This document shows positions 20,774 through 32,669 of a stretch of DNA of 64,000 nt, piece by piece. Each line of letters starts with the position of its first letter. The stretch's first letter is position 1. The notes under the pieces are model-generated. The model made no database searches and was not told the DNA's origin. It was given only the letters and a program-made list of their open reading frames with translations. Both the position numbers and the translations under genes were made by a program. Origin of the DNA: Nipponacmea schrenckii (Eukaryota; Mollusca; Gastropoda; Lottiidae); the NCBI GenBank assembly GCA_030562195.1, contig JAUJPP010000003.1, positions 47,436,602-47,500,601 on the forward strand, read 5' to 3'.

Positions 20774-22251
20774 ATGACAACTTAATTTCAGCAATAAGCC
20801 GCATTGCGACAGGTGCTGGAGTATGCCACCTATCAATGCCCCACAATCTGGCAGGAAAATTAGAATCAAACAGCTTAAGAACAATAACAAAAGCAACACC
20901 TTTTGGTGACAATTCATTTCGGCTAAATGAAAATTCAAGAGTAAGTGGGATTCATCAAGATTCTATTAGTTAGTTAGTTTGAGTGCAAGAAACACAGACG
21001 TTGGAATAAAATTGGAACTTATTCTTTTAATTTGGTATTCCCAGGTACCGGTCCTGAAAGTAATAAATCATTGTTATTGTCCAGGTTATTAGCATTGTCA
21101 TGTTAAGTCTGTCTTAATGGAACTTGGTAGCTAGTGTCAATTCTTTGGAAACGAAATTATATTGTCAAAGTATGTACATGTATGTAGAAAAAACTCAATT
21201 TAAGTTGGGCACTATTCTATGAATCCCATTCAAATTGTCAAAAGTGATAGGGATAGCTGAAATCAAGTTCAACAGCTGGTAAGCAGTTATGGTATTTAGA
21301 TTTTTAAGCATTAAGTGTTCTTTGTCTATGAGGTGTATTAACCACTTTTAAAATTCTTTTCTAGTTGGCGCATAGTAATTCAAGGTGGAATAGATGGATA
21401 TTCTCGTCTTCCTACATACCTGAAAGCAAGTAACAACAACAAGGCTACAACAGTTCTGGATGCTTTTAAGGGGGCAGTTGAGAATTATGGACTACCATCT
21501 AGAGTAAGATCTGATAAAGGGGGCGAAAATGTAAATGTGGCAGAATATATGGTTTTACATAGAGGAAGCCATATTACTGGTAGAAGTGTCCTCAACCAAA
21601 GGTGGGTCTACTTTTGTAAATCATTATCATCCCTTAGGTTTTTTTGAGTTATTTTCTTCACTTACCAGTATTTGTATTTGATAACATGTCAACCGCAATT
21701 TTCGGTTTTTGAAATTTGCTTAAATATTTTACTCAACAAAAATTTTATAATAATATTATTATGTATGTTTCTATTTTAGGATAGAAAGGTTTTGGAGAGA
21801 TCTCTGGCTTGGATGTATAAGTTTCTTCTACATTTTGTTTTGTTATATGGAGAGAGAAAATATTTTTATACCTACTGATGAAGCTCATTTGGAGGCCTTA
21901 AATTATGTCTTCTTGCCGAGAATTCAGAGAAATTTAGATGACTTCCGAGAAGCTTTTATTAGGAGACCAATAAGAACAGCTGGTCAGAAAACACCATTAT
22001 TTCTCTGTGTAGAAGGCCAGATTATTGACCCAAATGAAAATCTTGCATCAGGGGTATGTCAAGATGGTTTGTGTGGAGTGGTGGATGGATCTTCTAGGGT
22101 TGAAGTATGTGAAACTGCTGTTACTCTCAATGCCAATAATATTGAAGAATTAAAACAGAAAATCAACCCACTTTCAATTTCAGACTGTCACGGGATTGAC
22201 TTATTTCTGTCAACTCTCCAATTCATTATTGATCCAAGTCTCCAAGATTAA
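20774..22251 (+). CDS. Integrase-core (rve-like) protein, spliced, partial
   Basis: At least two coding exons are clear. The first (about 21364-21601) follows TTCTTTTCTAG and reads [34 protein letters not shown] and [12 protein letters not shown] before a GTGGGT donor. The second (21780-22251) follows TTCTATTTTAG and continues [24 protein letters not shown] to a TAA. These match a family of integrase-core proteins abundant in animal genomes; the Asp in IDG and SDKGGEN and the Glu in IERFWRD fit its DDE-type centre. A possible earlier exon lies at about 20774-20940 (acceptor TTGATTTCAG, donor GTAAGT), less sure. It is probably a captured transposon integrase. Confidence 0.65.
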
Positions 22252-22379
22252 GAAATTATGTACACAGTGTTTCAATTTACCTCAAGTCAAAAAACTTCAC
22301 AATAAGAATTTGTATTTGCTTTGTCAACCAGTTATAACACTCTCTAAAATTAGAATTGACTGTTAATTTGATTGTTTAT

Positions 22380-22989
22380 GATCGGGAAGTAAGGGCTGCA
22401 AATTTGATGAAACTTGGGCCTCTATTGTGGATACAACCCAAATTTGACACGTTTTTACTAAGTCAAGGGCAATAACTCAAAAAACGCTCATGCGATTATT
22501 TCTATTTTCGAACTTGACAGAGATATCATCAATATATACATGTATACCCAGTTTCATTAAGATCGGATAAAAACTGTAGCCTCTATTGTGGATACAACCC
22601 AAATTTGACGCGTTTTTACTAAGTCAAGGGCAATAACTCAAAAACCGCTCATGCGATTATTTCTATTTTCGAACTTGACCGAGATATCATCAATATATAC
22701 ATGTATACCAAGTTTCATTAAGATCGGATAAAAACTGTAGCCTCTATTGTGGATACAAACCAAATTTGACGCGTTTTTACTAAGTCAAGTGCAATAACTC
22801 AAAAACCGTTCATGTGATAATTTCCATTTTCGAACTTGACCGAGATATCATCAATATAAACATGTATACCAAGTTTCATTAAGATCGGATACAAACTGTA
22901 GCCTCTATCGTGGATACAACAAATGTGGACGGACCGACAGATGGACAGGGCGACGGCAATATACGTCCACATTTCCATGTGGGCGTATA
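22380..22989 (-). repeat. HINE-like repeat, left end with three 160-bp units
   Basis: Units starting with CCTCTATTGTGGATACAA lie at about 22420, 22580 and 22741, with a partial at 22902. They share CAAGGGCAATAACTC and TCATTAAGATCGGATA. After them come a GGACGGACC tract and then CCACATTTCCATGTGGGCGTATA, the reverse complement of the family's left end, so this copy points left. Its right end has been lost near 22380. Confidence 0.75.
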
Positions 22990-23239
22990 AAAAGAGATTG
23001 ATAAGGATTTCCAAGAAAATATATAATATACAGGATACGAGTGTTATCACCCTCGTGAAGAATGCTGCAAGTTATATAACCTCAATGAATGACACCTAGG
23101 CTAGTGCTTTCATTGTAAATTTTTTTCCATACACCTAATTTCATAAGATAATATAACAAATCAAGAAACATTCAGTTTCATTACAATCAGTTGGAAATAA
23201 TAGATTTTTATGGATATTTTCAACATTCAAGATCAAAGG
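22990..23239. other. No recognisable gene
   Basis: AT-rich sequence between the HINE repeat and copy 2 of the 6.2-kb unit, with no similarity to the flank of copy 1. Confidence 0.4.
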
Positions 23240-23410
23240 TTAACTCTAAATACAAAATTTTGTAATCTTATTTAACCCAGGTTTTAAGTAAGAGTGAAAC
23301 AGGAAGCAAAAGATAGGGGATTTATATATATTAAATTTCAAACTTCTCTATAAGTTGTTGTGTATCCAAGGTACTAAGTGTATGAAATATTTTAAATTTA
23401 GTGTAAGAGG

Positions 23411-25272
23411 ATGGAATTAAAAGACTTTAAACTCTTACATGAGGGTAACAAACAATGGATTAAATTTGAAGATTTTTTATTTTATATGAAAACGAATCAA
23501 ACTGAAAGTGACAAAATTACAGTTCGCAAATTTAATTTACAACGTGAGATTCAAGGATTTCAGAATGAACAATTTAAAACTTTAAACGGTGTTGATTGTG
23601 TTTCTACTTATTCAGCTCTGAAATATATTTTTAAACATTCAGAAGACTTTGAAAATTGTTTCAAAATTGCAAACCAGATACGGTAAGTAATAATTTCTTC
23701 AAGGTGGAAGATAAATCTTATTCAAGAAATAGTGGAACTATATTGGATTTATATAGAAATGTTTCTCTTTTTCTACCTGAGGCTCAAGATTTTGATTATG
23801 AGTTTGAAGATGCCTTGTGGATAGAAAGTAATTACAGAGAATTCTTTTTGTGCAAAGAATGGAAAAAGATTTGTTTTTTTGAATATCATTTCAAGAAATT
23901 TGTGCAAAATGATGTGGTCTTAAATACATCTGGGAAATGATGGGAGTTCTTTGATAGTTTGAAATCATCATCAAACCTCAATTCCATTATTTTAAAGAAT
24001 GCCAAATATATTATAAGAAGAAGGAAAAGTTGGATGATGCCTCACGCAATAAAAGAAGAAAACACAATATTTACATCTTTACAGCATCAGGCTCCATACT
24101 TGGAAACCCAAATATTGGAAAATCTTCAAGAGCTTTTGACCGTGGAAATAGACAGTGTCATTTGTGTAAAGTGTACATGTCCTGAAAATGACAAAAACTC
24201 ATTAGATGTGATAGTAAGCTGCTGTGATGAACTCGAAGTTAATAATTCATATATCGAAGAGGTCTTAATAAATGTTTTGAATCATCAACACAGTGTCGGA
24301 TTGCACCAAATGTTCCTCATGGAAAGCAAATCAATTCGTCATTATCGTCAAAAAGATGGACAAATTTCCAGATATCAACTCTACGATGACATCAAACTCA
24401 AAAAACTTAATGATAATATATTGTACCGGTACGTAAAGATTTTTAATTGTGATATGACAGCAGACACTGAAAGTGAGAAATGTCAAATTTGCTATGGAAA
24501 TATTTTACCAGATCCCCTGTCAGTTTGCAACTTTAATATCATTAAGGAATGGCACTTGGATGTACCATTGGAAATGCAAATCATTTTAACCACATTCATC
24601 AACAAAGATGTTATTACAAAAAAAAAACAGACCGTAAGTTCAAAGAACAAAAGTATGAACGTCTGTATCTCATATATGACATGTTGTTGAAGAATCTGAA
24701 TAAAAATTTCATTGGTATACTCCTTCAAAAGATTACAGATGACCTCCTTATAAATTACCACAGTATCAGCAATCTTTTTAAGACAACTAGCAAGTATGGG
24801 ATAACTACTTCATTAGTTTTTGCTGAGAAAGGTATCGTTTTGAAATCTATGACTGATCAATTGTATTATCAAACATTCATCAAAGAATATTCCATGACAT
24901 ATAACTCATTTTGTGGAGAAGTAACTAAACCTGTGAGTTTACGAGACTGTTATATGATTTTAATGCTGGATAACCTTGTTCGGTTAAAATACCATAATGA
25001 CCCAGAACCAGGTGAACATCGCTCAAAACAAATGTGTATGTTACCAATTACACTACAGGGTATGCCGAAAGACTCAAATATTGTTGAACTGTGGCATGAT
25101 CCTGTTATTTGTGATGGTTCACAAACTTGTGCTTGTAAACAAAAGAAAGTCTTTTCAAAAGGATCAGCTTTTAACTCGATCCTAAATCTGCTTCCACAAG
25201 AACAAGAGTGTGTGGAAAAATTTGAAAACATATCCAGATGGGGAAATAGACATCTTTTTTCAACCATTAATG
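23411..25272 (+). pseudogene. 6.2-kb unit, copy 2, exon A (broken)
   Basis: Starts at the same ATG context as copy 1 (MELKDFKLLHEGNK). Compared with copy 1, a four-base insertion at 23681-23684 shifts the frame and a TGA at 23938-23940 stops it. Reading then resumes to the A10 run at 24618-24627, after which the -1 frame carries on (TDRKFKEQKYERLYLIYDM...) to the splice junction after 25272. The donor here is GTAGGA, weaker than GTAAGA in copy 1. Function is unknown; the cysteine pairs match copy 1. Confidence 0.6.
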
Positions 25273-25298
25273 GTAGGATATGTTTCTGTCTATATTTT

Positions 25299-27421
25299 TA
25301 TACGCCCACATGAAATGGGGGGCGTATATTGTCGTCACCCACGTCCGTCCGTCCGTCCACAATTGCTCGTAAACACTCTACACGGTGTAATTCTTGACGG
25401 ATTTAGATGAAACTTTATATGAGTGTTTATGATCACGCAAGGATGAAGCCTATTGAAAATCAGCGAAATCGGAAAAAAATTAGTATGAGTTCGTGCCCTT
25501 GTTCTTGAATGGCTCGTAAACACTCTACAACGTGCAATTCCTGACCGATTTTGATGAAACTTGGTGTGAGAGTATGTTATAACTCAAGGATAAACCCTAT
25601 CGAAAATCAGCGAAATCGAAAAACATTTAGTATGAGTTATTGCCCTTGTTCTTGAAAACGTGTTCATTTTTAGCTTGTAAACATTCTTGAGAGAACAATT
25701 TTTAATGGATTTTAATGAAACTTGGCCTGAGTATTTGTTATGACCCAAGGATGAAGCCTATTGAAAACCAGTCAAATCGAAAAAAAATTAATATCAGTTA
25801 TTGCCCTTGTTTTTGAAAATGCGTTCAATTTTTAGCTTGTAAACACTCTACAAAGCACAGTTATTGACCGATTTTGACGAAACTTGCTGAAATTGTTTAA
25901 TATCACCCAAGAATGAACCCTTTTGAAAATAGCATATATCGAAATATATTTAATAGGAATTATTGCCTTTGTTCTATAAAATGTGTTGGATTTTTGCCTT
26001 GTAAACACTCTACAAGTCACAATTCTTGAGCGATTTTGACATAACTTGGCATGAGTATTTGTAATCACCTAAGGATGAACCCTATTGAAATTCAGTTAAA
26101 TCGAAAAATATTTAGTATCAGTTATTGCCCTTGTGTTTGAAAACGCGTTCAATTTTAGCTTGTAAGCACTCTAGGATTTTGATAAAACTTGGCTTGAGTA
26201 TTTGTTTTTACCCAAGGATGAACCTTATTGAAAATCAAATAAATCGAAATATATTTAGTGTCAGTTATTGCCCTTGTGTTTGAAAACAGGTTTAACTTTT
26301 TAATAAATACTCTAGAAGGTACAATTCATGACCAATGTTGACAAAACTCACTGAAATTGTTGGATATTGCAAGGGATGAGCCTAATTGAAAATTAAAATT
26401 ATCAAAATATATCTAATATGAATTATTGCCCTTGTTCTTTTAAACGCGTTCGATTTTTGTCTCGTAAACACTCTACATGGCACAATTCTTGATGGATTTC
26501 GATGAAACTTGGTGTGAGAGTGTGTTATAACTCAAGCATGAACCCTATTGAAAATCAGCGAAATCGAAAAATTTTTTAGTATGAGTTACTGCCCTTGTTC
26601 TTGAAAACGCATTCAATTTTAGCTTGTAAACACTCTAGAAAGAACTATTCTTAATGGATTTTGCTTAACTTTGGCTTGAGTATTTGTTTTTACCCAAGGA
26701 TGAACCCTATTATAAATCAAATAAATAGAAATATATTTAGTGTCAGTTATAGCCCTTGTTCTTGAAAACGCGTTCAATTTTAGCTTGTAAACACTCTAGA
26801 AAGAACAATTTTTAATGGATTTTGATGTAACTTGGCTGGAGTCTTTGTTGTCTCCCAAGGATGAACTCTATTGAAAATCAAAAAATATTTAGTACAAGTT
26901 ATTGCCCTTGTTTTTGAAAACGCGTTCAATTTAACTCGTAAACACTCTAGAAAGAACAATTTTGAATGGATTTTGATGAAGCTTGGCTTTAGTATTTGTT
27001 TTCTCACAAGGATAAACCCTATTGAAAATCAGATGAATCGAAAAATATTTAGTGTCAGTTATTGCGCCTGTTTCAAAAACGCTTTCAACTTTTGGCTTGT
27101 GAACACTCTAAACATTCATTTTCGACAAAACTCGCTGAAATTTTTAATATCAACCAAGAATGAGCCTTATTAAGAATTAAAAATATCAAAATATTATTGA
27201 GGGTGAACTCTATTGCAAATCATAAAAATACCGAAAAATATTTAATGAGTTGAGTTAGGTACAATTCTTGACAGTTTTTAATGAAACTAGAGACCCTAGA
27301 AAAAAATATATGGTGGAAGGTTGAATATTTCATTCCACTTTTGTAACCTTACTGAAAAGTTTTTATTTGAAATAAATGCTGCCAGTGGGCGTATATTACC
27401 TTGCCTGGCAAGCTATCTTAC
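25299..27421 (+). mobile_element. Complete HINE/pearl-like element inserted in the unit's intron
   Basis: Copy 1 supplies the empty site, so both ends are known: the element sits between TATATTTT and ACATGTTT with no target duplication, as expected for Helitron/Helentron insertion between T residues. Subterminal inverted repeats are ATACGCCCAC (25300) and GTGGGCGTAT (27385-27394). The left end has a (CCGT)n tract. A dozen or so diverged units of about 155-160 bp follow (CTTGTAAACACTCTA, GGATGAACCCTATTGAAAAT). The right end has the hairpin CTTGCCTGGCAAG (27402-27414) and CTATCT. It has no coding capacity. Confidence 0.85.
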
Positions 27422-27539
27422 ATGTTTATTATCTCTTTACCTGTCAAAATCAGTAAAATAAATGTGTTCATCAACACTAAATCCAATTTTTGTCATGTTG
27501 GATGAAACCATTACTAAAATGTTGTAATATTATTTTCAG

Positions 27540-27679
27540 ATGTCACAAGAACATGTGTCAAAGTTACATGGCTCAGAAATTTCCTTTACCAAGCCATTAG
27601 TGCAGACACTATCAAAATCGGGAATAAAAAAGTTACATCAACTGAAGAAACCATCTCTATTCTTGATATTTCTGAAGAG
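27540..27679 (+). CDS. 6.2-kb unit, copy 2, exon B
   Basis: This 140-base exon lies between TTATTTTCAG and GTAAAAG. It is open in the frame set by exon A (phase 1 in, phase 0 out) and reads VTWLRNFLYQAISADTIKIG and on to ILDISEE. This copy keeps the base that copy 1 has lost near 5447, so the exon itself is intact. Confidence 0.6.
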
Positions 27680-27923
27680 GTAAAAGTTTTCGTTCATATT
27701 CAGAATTAATAAGTATCATGCAAGAAAAATATGCTTATTTCATTCTTTTGGTCTGTACAGATTTGTACATAGTTATCAAACATGCTAGTAAAGTACCAAA
27801 TTCCATACTGATATATTTAAGAGTTTAAAAACACATATCTGGAATTGTTCTGAATTAATTATTATCAAGTTTTTAACAACTGTCATGGGATATACTAAAG
27901 TTGAATAATATTTTCCTTTTCAG

Positions 27924-30900
27924 GAGCACATTCAATCCAGAGAGTATATTTGTGAGGAAGAATATGATGAGGAGGTGAATTTTAATCTCAAAGAAGCATT
28001 AGATAAAGAGGCCAACAGCTCCTTATGTAATTCAGATATGGAACTCGCAACCAGCTTAGATGAGTCTATTCTAGAAAAGTAGATGGAACAACTGAATATT
28101 TCACAATCAAATGAAAATGATGATCTGGAGGAACAAACTGTAGATCTATCACAATTTGGGCTGAATAAGTTTACTCCACCACCACTTCTGACAAGACATC
28201 CACAGACTGCTAGTGGTAGAGATGACGATATAAATGTACTTGATGACATCCTTGTTAAAACAGGATTAGATTCAAGAATATGTTCTTACTCCAATGAACT
28301 TGACAGAATCCTTTTTGGTCCTGACAACAAAATTGGCATAAATTTGTTGTCCTTGATAAAAGAAAATGTAAAATACGCAAAATTTCTACCCGAATTACCT
28401 CTTCTACATCTTCGAAAGTCAAAGGTGAATACATTATTTAGTGCATACAAAAACTGTGGTTTAATAGAACTAGTAATGATTATGCCGAGATGATACTAAT
28501 ACAGAATGGAGGAAGCTCATAACAGCAGAACATATTGACACAGCTACACGTCATATTTACAGAATATCACAAGCTCTGCAGATGGCATTGGTTTTTAAAT
28601 TTATGGAACATCTCCCACCAATTCAAGCAAACATGTTATTGACTGATATATTAGATGGAAAGTCTTTTGAATTAAGTTCCAAGTGGAATCAATCTTTCCA
28701 AGAATTTATAAAAAAAATCAATGCAACTTTTTCTCTTCACTATGATTTGATGGTTCATAGCAATGAAGTTGTGGCCATCAAATTTGCAGAGCGTCTAGGT
28801 GGAGCAGATGGTTACAATCTTATGTTGGGCATCATAAAATCTTCAATATGGTTTTTATTTTTAAATGGTGCTAGTTCTTATGCCCCTTATTGTACCCGAC
28901 TATTAGCCCACCATTACACATCTGGCTTTTTCCACCAAGAAATGAAAAAATGTCTGTTCTCAACACCAATTGGTAAAAGCATTGTTAATTTTTCGGGTGA
29001 TACCAAGAGGGAAATGGAGCACAAAGAAGCTTTGAAAGGTTTCAGATCTGGCTGTTCAATCGACTCTGCATCTCGAAGGATGTCGTTAATTGATTCATTC
29101 AATACATCATCTGGATGTCAACAGTCAACAGAGGTTTCCTGGGAATTCAATGAAAATGACTTGAAGCACATTTTTCGTGTCACAGACGTTGTTCTTCGAC
29201 AAGATGGACTCTCAAACACTCAATGCCAAATACCATTTAATGTGTATTCAAACCCAAAAAGAAAACGATCGCTGGAGGTATTGGATGACAAATCTGTAGA
29301 AAGTGGGAAGTACTTGGTACAAAAATTCATGTGTTGTGACAACCTTTTTGGATTAAATAAGTGTGATGTGCCAAATTTAGCCGATGTTGTTTCAACACCA
29401 GCTTTAAAAGCTAAATTGAAGAAGAATATTGGTGTTACCATCAAACGATGCCTGGTTAAGCCGTCAGATTTACATTCATCAGAAAGGGATAGAAAGGAAG
29501 GGAAAAGGACCAAATTGATCTCAACCATCATAAAACAAACCAACCACTTAAGCTCAAACATGAACATGTGCCAAGCCCTAGTAAAACCAGACTGTAGAAA
29601 GCCTAAGGTACAGAAATCTTCTACCATCAAACCAGCTCTCCAGAACTTAATAAAAGTTTGTGATCCAAATGAAGAAAAGGAATGCATCAACTTTTGTGAC
29701 AAGTCGCTCCTGCAATGGCTCACACAAAAAGTTAAAATTGTAACAGTTGAATTTGCTGGTGTGAAATTTAAAACTAGGGTCATAAGTGGTGCACAATATT
29801 TAAATTATGTACAAAATGCTATTTTAAGTCCACTATTGAACCAAATGCCAAGACTTAACAGAATCATCATATGTGAGGAGAAGTACACTTTTACACCAGA
29901 CAACTTCAAAGCTGGTACAAGACAGCAGAGGAAAAAATCTTCAACTTTCTCTGTTTCTCATCTCAAAACAAGTGATGACATATTAAGTTCATCCATGTTC
30001 AATAAGGATGCAATCAGAGGAACTGATGCTGGCAAATCTCTTATTAGCAATTACCTTGCTGCAAATGCCCATCATTTAAGTTTACCACGTGCTGTAACAC
30101 TCGACATAGACAGTGAGTTGAACTTGAATTGTACATGTCATGGAGCTTGTCAGTGTCATCAGTTTTCAACACCAATTCGTTGCATTTTTTCCGGCAAATT
30201 ACTCGAAAAACCAAAAGTATCCAATCTTTGTGACATTCAACAAAGAAAAGGCGAGGCAGAAATGTCACAAGTCGATTGGCTGGTCACCACTTCAAGTTTA
30301 CTGGATTCTGGTGATACTGTGGTCAGTTTAGTAACATCTGGTGACATAGATGCTGTCACCATTCACTTATTTGCAGTAGCTAAACATTGGCCTCGTTTAG
30401 ATGATGGAACTTTTAAGAACACTGTGTATGTCATTCTCCAAAAACCACAGAAGAAATATGACATATACAATATAACTCTAATGCTGGAACTATTTGAAAC
30501 ATTTTTTAAATCAAACGTGATCGGAATAAAAGTGGCAATTGGTTTATGTATGGGGGGAAATGAGTCCCATGATAAGTTCTTGAATACTTTTCTATTTAAT
30601 GACTATTTTTTAAATTCATTGATTGACTTGAACTCTGGTATTATTCTGAACTCTGGTGTTTTTGAAGATTTTGTCAAGAACATATTTTGTCCGAAAGGAA
30701 TGAATCCTGAAATAGCAACATTTGAAGAAATACGGAATAAAACTATGGAAAGAAAGAGACGTGTTCTGGGTGGATTAAGTGCTGGCCTGACTGTTAGTAA
30801 TGCAGATAATTGGATGCCTCCATCTTCAGTAATAGGTCGCTTGGCAAATCTGGTCCAACTACAAATTGACTATCTTCAGACAGTAGGTGATCATTCAGCC

Positions 30901-31107
30901 CCACTTCCTGATTTTATGTCTGTACCATGTCTCAAAAGAACTATTTCTGGGGAAATTGAATATGATTTTGGGTTAGATGCCTTCAAGCCAGTCGATGAGG
31001 TTATTTTTGAATCAGAGATAGGAAAAAGAAAACAACCTTTTACACCTCAAAAAGGTCAGAGGAAAAAAAGACAAGTAACCTCAACCCCAAGAAAAAGTAA
31101 AGATTAA
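27924..31107 (+). pseudogene. 6.2-kb unit, copy 2, exon C (FEN/XPG-like nuclease part, mostly intact)
   Basis: The exon follows CTTTTCAG in phase 0 (EHIQSREYICEEE). A TAG at 28080-28082 and an extra base near 28485 break the first part, and in-frame 12-base deletions lie near 28240 and 29120. From 28582 the frame is open for 841 codons to the stop at 31105-31107. This includes the C-terminal nuclease-like motifs IIICEEKYTFTPDNFKAGTR, GEAEMSQVDW, TSGDIDAVTIHLFA and GLCMGGNESHDKF, which are unbroken here. The protein ends with a basic tail (GKRKQPFTPQKGQRKKRQ). The role is inferred to be structure-specific nuclease activity on DNA. Confidence 0.65.
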
Positions 31108-31527
31108 TTTTTCGGTCCTGTGAGATATATTATTATTATTCATAGTATTGTATTATATTTTACGTTTTATTTGAGATATCATAAGGTAATATTTTGTTTT
31201 ATGTTCTTTACATTTTTTGTACTTTCATTTTTATTATTATTATTTCCATCTGATTCTAATTAAATTAAACATTAAATGTATATAAAACTTTAACTTTATT
31301 TAGGCCTAATAGCTTTTTGTACCTCCTTACAATTTATTTCATGTATCTATAATATATGTATAAAATATATTGTGAAAACCTCCTGAACTCTTTAAAACCT
31401 GACAAGATTCTAAAATTAGGACATTTCATTCTGAGATAATGAGTGTATCAAGTTTCTTCTACCAGTATGGAATGTTTATTCTTCAATTTAAGTGATGACA
31501 GTCAACTGATTATCATGTTATTATAAA

Positions 31528-32149
31528 ACCATTAAACTCACTGACCATATCAGCCCAAACTTTACACTGCCCACTTGTTTGTTAGACTGAATATTGAAAA
31601 GTTGCTGATTTTCAAATCTGATTATTAACCTTCATACTTGGTTAAACCAGAATAGCTTGAAAATAATAGAAGCAATTGCATTTTCAGGTTCCTTGGTCAA
31701 ATTGGTTTTAAATTCATAAATAACAACCTACAAAAGATCTTGGCTAATAATAATTCTTTATCCTGAATGTGATATCAATATTTTCATTCATATCAAATTT
31801 CATTAAGATCTTTTAAAAATAATAGCCTATATCCAACAAGTAAGATATGCCATAGTCAATAACAATAATTCAAAGAGCTCATCCAATTAGAACCAAATTG
31901 GATATCTTCTGGATTTCAAATACTTACAAATTTCAGTTGACAAACTGTGGTTTGAATCAAACTTTTTCTCTTTACTTTTGCTGAAGGAATAATCTTAACA
32001 TCCTAAAATAAAACAGTTTTTTAAAAGATAAAAAGCTATGCAAACTAACAACCTTTGAAATTATATTTGAGCCTATTGAAGACTGTTCAAACAAAAATGT
32101 TACATAGATTACATACACACAAGAGTAGCGAAAAGAGATATTGCAAATT
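31528..32149. other. No recognisable gene
   Basis: AT-rich unique sequence to the right of copy 2. A few phrases (TTTCATTAAGATCTTTTAAA near 31797) recall the HINE core but too weakly to call. The minus-strand frame at 31972-32223 is only partly coding (next entry). Confidence 0.35.
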
Positions 32150-32275
32150 TGTTTTGCAGTTTGCCTCACAATGAGAAAATATGCTGCCAATACCTCATGA
32201 ACTTCTTGAATATGGTTCCTCATATGAATTATGAAAATCCTCTCGTCACACTACTTACAGGCTTCTGTTGGATGT
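32150..32275 (-). pseudogene. Decayed exon of the gene at 32670-33601
   Basis: After an acceptor TATTTCAG the minus strand reads EACK-stop-CDEDFHNSY, then one base later in another frame MRNHIQEVHE, before a GTATTGG donor. A CxxC...H...H knuckle of this form follows the N-terminal region in the same gene family. A stop and a frameshift show it is not functional as assembled. Confidence 0.4.
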
Positions 32276-32669
32276 AAGTCACATTCTTCAATCTGAAATA
32301 GATTTTTCTGTCAAATACAACATTCCTAATATTCTGCTATGGTAATCTCTGATTTAATTAATTAATTAATACTTAATGCTATGATGATCAATCAGTTGTG
32401 ATTGAAAGGACAATTATAATAAGACAACATTTGAAGTTGGGAGAAGAGTTTGGAAAAAGTGGATAGTAAACATGTTAGAATCTGTAATATTTTGAGAATC
32501 CTAATAATGAAAGATTGTGTCTAAAATCTGGAGCAATGCAAAATAAACAACTAAATTTCACCATCATATACAAATCAATATGAATAGCCAACATAAGCTT
32601 ATCAAAATTTAGTATTAATTAAGAGCTAAAAGTAAAGTTACATCAATTACAAATTAAAATATTCATACC

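Larger units (their letters stand above)
23240..31527 (+). mobile_element. 6.2-kb FEN-like-nuclease unit, copy 2 (with 2.1-kb insertion)
   Basis: The stretch matches the reverse complement of 1521-7722 from TTAACTCTAAATAC at the left to CATGTTATTATAA at the right. Excluding the inserted repeat (25299-27421), the lengths agree at about 6.17 kb. The three-exon layout and splice sites are the same. The 3' region 31108-31527 is AT-rich with no clear poly(A) signal. The copies differ by scattered single bases and small indels, so the duplication is not very recent or the two copies are different insertions. Confidence 0.75.
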
